Source: Halovenus sp.
GTDB lineage: Archaea > Halobacteriota > Halobacteria > Halobacteriales > Haloarculaceae
Direction of reading: 5' to 3'
Length of the DNA stretch: 10,140 nucleotides
Assembly (NCBI GenBank): GCA_003551945.1
Contig: PUNZ01000085.1
Span: 1 to 10,140, forward strand
Made by a program: the position numbers and the translations under genes. The notes below the pieces were generated by a model. The model made no database searches, was not told the origin of the DNA, and saw only the letters and a list, made by a program, of their open reading frames with translations. Shown piece by piece: positions 6,466 through 10,140 of this stretch (position 1 is its first letter; every line of letters begins with the position of its first letter).

Positions 6466-8256
6466 ATGAGCTCCGTACCGGAACGTACTGATATTGATGA
6501 AGCGTATACCTGGGACCTTGATTCGCTCTTTGCGACGGATGACCAGTGGGAAGATGCATTTGACGCAGTCCGGGAAGAGTTAGCCGACCTTCGTGCCTTC
6601 GAGGGAACAACGACTGACGACCCCGAGAGTCTGCATTCGTTTTTAACACGCTACGAGGAGATAAGGCGCGAGGTAGCAAACGTCTCGGCATATGCTCGAA
6701 TGCGTCGTGACGAAGATACACGCGACAGTGAGGCACAGGCGATGGCGACCCGGGCCCAATCGTTGTTGTCAGAAGCCTCAAGCGCAACGAGCTTTTTCGA
6801 GCCAGAACTGCAAGAACTCGACCAGGATGAGCTTGAGTCATTCATCGAGTCCGAACCTGAGCTTGCAACCTATGAGCACTATTTCGACGATATCCTCCGG
6901 CTCAAGCCACATACCCGCTCGCCGGAAGTCGAGAATCTGCTGGCAGAGCTCGGGGAGGTGACCGGTGCACCCGGCGAGATTTATCAGATGCTCACCAACG
7001 CAGATATGAGTTTTCCGACGGTGGAGGACCCTGATGGGGAGGTCGTCGAAATCACGCTGAACAACTTCACAACCCTGCAGAAACATCCAAACCGGGAGTT
7101 CCGAGAGACCGTCTACAAGGAGTTTTATGACGAATGGGAGACGGTCCGAAATGCCGTCGGGACGGCCTACCGCAACAGCGTCAAAACGAACGAAAAGCTG
7201 GCCGATGCGCGCAATTACGAGAGTGCACGGAAAGCGTCGCTTGCCGGACCGAATGTCCCGACAGAGGTCTACGATACGCTCGTCGATACCGTCAACGACA
7301 ACCTCGACAAACTCCACAAACACGCGGCGTTGAAACGTGATGTTCGTGGGTTAGATGACCTGCAGATGTGGGATATCTATACCCCACTTGTTACCGGTGA
7401 AAGCCCGGAGATACCCTACGAGGAAGCCTGTGAGTACGTCATTGATGCCGTTGCGCCGCTCGGCGAGGAGTACCAGAACAGACTCGCAGAGGGACTAGAA
7501 TCCCGGTGGGTCGATGTCTATGAAACACAGGGGAAACGTTCCGGTGCGTACAGCGGCGGAACGTATGATTCCCAGCCATATATCCTGATGAACTATCAGG
7601 ACGACGTCTCCTCAATGTACACGTTAGCGCACGAACTCGGCCACTCGATGCACTCTGAACTTGCAAGCGAACAGCAGCCGTATGTCTACGCCGATTACAC
7701 AATCTTCATCGCCGAGATTGCCTCGACCGTCAACGAGACACTGCTGACGCACCATCTCCTCGAAACCATCGAAGATGAGCGTCTCCGCCGGCACATCCTC
7801 AACGAGTATCTCGAGCGGTTCCGCTCGACACTCTATCGCCAGACGATGTTTGCCGAGTTTGAACACCGCGCACACGAGCGCTCTGCGGCGGGCGAACCAC
7901 TCACGACTGATGCCCTCGACGAACTCTACGGTGATTTGAAAGGTGCCTACTACGAACCGGCCGTGATGGACGACCGCATTGCCCGAGAGTGGATGCGCAT
8001 CCCACACTTCTACTACGGCTTTTACGTCTTCCAGTACTCGACGGGGATTGCTGCGGCCGTCTCCTTCGTCGAAGCAATCCGCGAAGAGGGCGAGAGCGCT
8101 GCGGAACGCTATCGTGAGTTCCTCGCGAGCGGGTCACATGGATACCCACTTGAACTACTCTCCGATGCTGGCCTCGATATGACGGACCCCACAACTATCG
8201 AGCGAGCGCTCACTGTTTACGAGAGCTATCTTGACGAGTTTGAACAACTGGTCTAA
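6466..8256 (+). CDS. pepF: Oligoendopeptidase F, M3 family zinc metallopeptidase
   Basis: A cytosolic metallopeptidase that degrades short peptides, probably in peptide recycling. It has 596 residues, the usual length for PepF. The opening (about 1-30, ending in YTWDLDSLFATDDQWEDAF) is typical for the family. An all-helical N-terminal region follows, including the oligopeptidase F N-terminal domain at about 115-185. The M3 catalytic domain (about 205-585) contains the zinc motif HELGH at 389-393 inside LAHELGHSMHSE. Glu390 is the catalytic base, and Glu417 in FIAEIASTVNE is the probable third zinc ligand. The later segment MRIPHFYYGFYVFQYSTG (about 510-527) is another family landmark with His and Tyr residues that shape the active site. 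No signal peptide or membrane segment was seen. The start is the first ATG of the frame, with no Shine-Dalgarno (AACCAGCGGTC precedes it). It stands alone on the plus strand, about 150 bases before the next gene. Confidence 0.95.
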   Translation: MSSVPERTDIDEAYTWDLDSLFATDDQWEDAFDAVREELADLRAFEGTTTDDPESLHSFLTRYEEIRREVANVSAYARMRRDEDTRDSEAQAMATRAQSLLSEASSATSFFEPELQELDQDELESFIESEPELATYEHYFDDILRLKPHTRSPEVENLLAELGEVTGAPGEIYQMLTNADMSFPTVEDPDGEVVEITLNNFTTLQKHPNREFRETVYKEFYDEWETVRNAVGTAYRNSVKTNEKLADARNYESARKASLAGPNVPTEVYDTLVDTVNDNLDKLHKHAALKRDVRGLDDLQMWDIYTPLVTGESPEIPYEEACEYVIDAVAPLGEEYQNRLAEGLESRWVDVYETQGKRSGAYSGGTYDSQPYILMNYQDDVSSMYTLAHELGHSMHSELASEQQPYVYADYTIFIAEIASTVNETLLTHHLLETIEDERLRRHILNEYLERFRSTLYRQTMFAEFEHRAHERSAAGEPLTTDALDELYGDLKGAYYEPAVMDDRIAREWMRIPHFYYGFYVFQYSTGIAAAVSFVEAIREEGESAAERYREFLASGSHGYPLELLSDAGLDMTDPTTIERALTVYESYLDEFEQLV

Positions 8257-8405
8257 CCGGCGGTCCAGTTGGATGGTTTGAGACCTCAATACAGCAAAAA
8301 CAACGCTACCATTGGCTAGCGTACTTGCTGGGTCCACGATATCAGGTTGATACGCAATCTCGACTATGAGACATGTTTTTGTGGTTTGGCTGTTTGTAAA
8401 ATGAC

Positions 8406-8864
8406 ATGAGTAATCAACCGGACATTATCCAGTTTGGAATGGCCTTTGGCTTTGGTGTTGTCGCCCCGAGCGGGTTGTTATACGGGATGACAGTTGCACC
8501 TCTTGAAGTAACTCAGGCCGCCTTTTCGGTTATTTTGCCAGTTGGTTGGCTAACACTGATTGGAGTCGGGTCTCTGATACTGGGCAAGTGGCTGCAAGTA
8601 CAACCGGCTAATCTGCTAGGAGGAGGAATTATTGGGACACTCAGTGGATTTGCTATCTTCGCACTGCTCGTTGGGTGGAGTTTTGTGATGTTTGCTATCG
8701 TCCCAATCACACTATTGGCGCTCATTGTGGGTGCGTGGGGAGCGTATGAATGGAACCGATATAGTGCGAGTATTGAGAACAACGTATACGATGGTTGGCG
8801 ATACGTGTTCCTGGCATTAGTTATATTCATGATTGCTCTCCCCTCACTGCTACTCTTTGCCTGA
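8406..8864 (+). CDS. Hypothetical multi-pass membrane protein
   Basis: I do not recognise the family. The 152-residue protein is dominated by hydrophobic helices: about 9-26, 34-56, 67-88, 90-108 and 131-151, so four or five membrane spans. A short hydrophilic loop (EWNRYSASIENNVYDGWRY, about 111-129) sits before the last span. There is no signal peptide cleavage motif, cysteine pair or catalytic motif. The ATG at 8406 was chosen because the ATG five bases earlier (8401) meets a stop at its third codon. A T-rich stretch (ATGTTTTTG, 8373-8381) lies about 29 bases upstream and could serve as a weak TATA-like box. There are 142 bases before the methyltransferase ATG, which has its own TATA-like box, so an operon is not obvious. 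Its reality rests on the sustained hydrophobic pattern. Confidence 0.75.
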   Translation: MSNQPDIIQFGMAFGFGVVAPSGLLYGMTVAPLEVTQAAFSVILPVGWLTLIGVGSLILGKWLQVQPANLLGGGIIGTLSGFAIFALLVGWSFVMFAIVPITLLALIVGAWGAYEWNRYSASIENNVYDGWRYVFLALVIFMIALPSLLLFA

Positions 8865-8975
8865 GCCATCGTTATAATCAGTCTCACTTGTGAATGCTGT
8901 CACAGAGACGAACTACTGTTGGAATATGTATCTACCAATATTGTAAGCATCCCAGAAGAAAGAAACTGACACGTA

Positions 8976-8985
8976 TACTTATTTT
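8976..8985 (+). promoter_or_regulatory. TATA-like box of the methyltransferase gene
   Basis: TACTTATTTT is centred about 26 bases before the ATG at 9007, the spacing expected for a leaderless archaeal transcript. It supports the ATG at 9007 over the in-frame TTG at 9001 and implies that the methyltransferase is transcribed separately from the membrane protein upstream. Confidence 0.55.
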
Positions 8986-9006
8986 CTGTGAACAGTCAGT
9001 TTGAAT

Positions 9007-9843
9007 ATGGGCGGAGTAGCTGACCCAGAGACATACTATAACGAACATACAGAAGAGGAGTGGCATCGCCTCGATAGTTCGCTGCATGGAGAGTTAGAGT
9101 GGGAGGGGACCGTCGACATGCTCGAGCAATATCTCCCTCAAGAGGGTCGGGTGCTTGATGCTGGAGGCGGTGCAGGACGATACACAATCTGGTTAGCAGA
9201 GCGTGGCTACGATGTGACTCTCATCGACCCTAGCGAGGGACAACGCGCTATTGCACGAGAGAAAGTCACCGAACAAAGCGTAGAACACAAGGTGACAATC
9301 CGGAACGGAGACATTCGACATCTACCATATGACAGCAACGAGTTCGACGCCACGCTGTGTCTTGGCGGGCCAGTCTCTCATATTCTTGTTTCACATGAAC
9401 GTCTGAAGGCGGTTCGTGAACTGAACCGAGTAACCTCGTACGGTGGACCAGTGTTTGTCTCTGTGATGGGGCTATTAAATCTGCTTTCCATCTTACTTAT
9501 CGAACCGAAACATCTTGCGCTCCTCCCAGAGTTGGCTCGCTCAGGTGACTATGATGCCGAATTGTTTGAAGACAAGAAAGCAGCGTTCACTGAGACACAT
9601 TTTTTTCGTGCTGAAGAGTTTGAGTCGTTGCTCAGGGAAGGGAATATGGAGGTTGAAACACTCGTGGGTCTGGAGGGGTTAGCATCTGTCTACTCAGCAG
9701 GCCGACTTCGTAAAATTGCTGCAGCCCTTTCAGATGAGCAAAGTACCTGGATTCGCCAACTCGTGAACCAACATCGGAATGATCGAACCATCGTAGACCT
9801 TTCAGCACATATGCTAGCTGTCTGTGAGGCAGCGGAACGGTGA
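9007..9843 (+). CDS. Class I SAM-dependent methyltransferase
   Basis: A cytoplasmic 278-residue enzyme of the Rossmann-fold class I methyltransferases; the substrate cannot be told from the sequence. SAM-binding motif I is VLDAGGGAGRYTIWLAERG (49-67), followed by the acidic end of strand 2 in VTLIDPS (Asp74). Then come NGDIRHLPYDSNEFDATLCL (100-119), covering motifs II and III, and LGGPVSHI in the motif IV position. The N-terminal segment (YYNEHTEEEWHRLDSSLHGEL) is a helical lid seen in related small-molecule methyltransferases. The C-terminal part, with an FFRAEEFESLLREGNMEVE segment and a helical tail, resembles the usual end of this group. The start was set at the ATG at 9007 because of the TATA spacing; a TTG two codons earlier is possible. 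Sampled lines are about 43-45% GC, lower than pepF, which may mean transfer or relaxed composition. The neighbours give no clear substrate. Confidence 0.88.
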   Translation: MGGVADPETYYNEHTEEEWHRLDSSLHGELEWEGTVDMLEQYLPQEGRVLDAGGGAGRYTIWLAERGYDVTLIDPSEGQRAIAREKVTEQSVEHKVTIRNGDIRHLPYDSNEFDATLCLGGPVSHILVSHERLKAVRELNRVTSYGGPVFVSVMGLLNLLSILLIEPKHLALLPELARSGDYDAELFEDKKAAFTETHFFRAEEFESLLREGNMEVETLVGLEGLASVYSAGRLRKIAAALSDEQSTWIRQLVNQHRNDRTIVDLSAHMLAVCEAAER

Positions 9844-9910
9844 GACAAGGGCCTGCATCTCGATGGTCTCAGGGAATCAATGACCTTAACGACCCACAGA
9901 ACAAAGAGTA

Positions 9911-9970
9911 ATGAAAGGGCTAACGGCAAGTCACCCCGTTGGCGAAGAGTCTATTAATCACGCGGGATAA
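9911..9970 (+). CDS. Possible very small ORF (19 residues)
   Basis: In the 141-base gap between the methyltransferase and the last gene, an ATG opens the frame MKGLTASHPVGEESINHAG followed by TAA. A weak AT-rich box (CCTTAAC) ends about 22 bases before it, close to leaderless spacing. No family is recognised, and a frame this short can arise by chance. It ends 14 bases before the next start and overlaps that gene's TATA-like box, which argues for chance or for a short leader peptide. Confidence 0.12.
   Translation: MKGLTASHPVGEESINHAG
9952..9958 (+). promoter_or_regulatory. TATA-like box of the right-edge gene
   Basis: TATTAAT is centred about 30 bases before the ATG at 9985, again near leaderless archaeal spacing. 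It is the most AT-rich stretch in the gap. Confidence 0.45.
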
Positions 9971-9984
9971 GATTACGGTATCAG

Positions 9985-10140
9985 ATGTCTCGTAGTCCGT
10001 CACTTCCAAAGCGTCCTCGCCTTGAGCTCGACCCAGAAATGGCTCCTGACGAGCAACTGAAAGCGCTGAAAGAACATTTTGCAGACGTGCGTCAGGTGAA
10101 CAAAACGCTGGACGAACAGCTCACAAACGCAAGAAACTAC
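9985..10140 (+). CDS. Hypothetical protein, N-terminal fragment (cut by window edge)
   Basis: Only the first 52 codons are visible and the frame is still open at the edge. The protein begins MSRSPSLPKRPRLELDPEM, a basic and proline-rich head. It continues with a charged, probably helical stretch (DEQLKALKEHFADVRQVN, then KTLDEQLTNARNY) with a coiled-coil-like spacing of hydrophobic residues. There is no signal peptide or membrane segment in the visible part. I do not recognise the family. A TATA-like box lies about 30 bases upstream. The frame is supported by that box and by the amphipathic helical pattern. Confidence 0.6.
   Translation, partial: MSRSPSLPKRPRLELDPEMAPDEQLKALKEHFADVRQVNKTLDEQLTNARNY

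Noticed and set aside
8881..8909. GTCTC / GAGAC inverted repeat just after the membrane protein gene
   Set aside because: The stem is only 5 base pairs with a loop of about 19 and no following T-run; too weak to call a terminator.
8936..8943. CAATATTG perfect 8-base palindrome upstream of the methyltransferase
   Set aside because: An isolated 8-base palindrome in AT-rich intergenic DNA is expected by chance and no second copy was seen nearby.
9690..9929. A minus-strand 79-codon frame starting with a hydrophobic segment
   Set aside because: It is mostly antisense to the methyltransferase C-terminus, and the rest is Ser/Arg-rich without a pattern.

Overview
The window looks like a haloarchaeal chromosome (class Halobacteria). 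The proteins are very acidic, and the replicative polymerase is the euryarchaeal D-family type. Starts lack Shine-Dalgarno sequences, and several have a TATA-like box about 25-30 bases upstream, as expected for leaderless archaeal transcripts. By eye GC is moderate, roughly 45-65% depending on the gene, which is low for many haloarchaea. I do not assign a genus.

The left half (1-4791, minus strand) is one long reading frame that runs off the left edge: the large catalytic subunit (DP2) of DNA polymerase D/II. It is interrupted by a 511-residue intein (346-1878) with a LAGLIDADG homing endonuclease. The intein sits immediately before the catalytic CDGDED motif, so the polymerase cannot work until it is spliced. 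The intein ends in Gln rather than Asn, with Lys rather than His before it.

Next to it on the same strand, ending only 6 bases before the polymerase start, is a small PPC (DUF296) domain protein, with its own TATA-like box at 5243-5250. Further right, still on the minus strand, is a threonine-synthase-family PLP enzyme (5289-6377). The 88-base region 6378-6465 then separates it from the divergent plus-strand gene for an M3-family oligoendopeptidase F (6466-8256).

The right end (8257-10140, plus strand) looks less housekeeping. It holds an unrecognised multi-pass membrane protein, a class I SAM-dependent methyltransferase in visibly more AT-rich DNA, and the start of an unrecognised protein cut by the window edge. 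No stretch longer than about 150 bases lacks a gene. I saw no rRNA, tRNA, CRISPR array or insertion sequence. I found no clearly new multi-gene system; the most unusual element is the intein.
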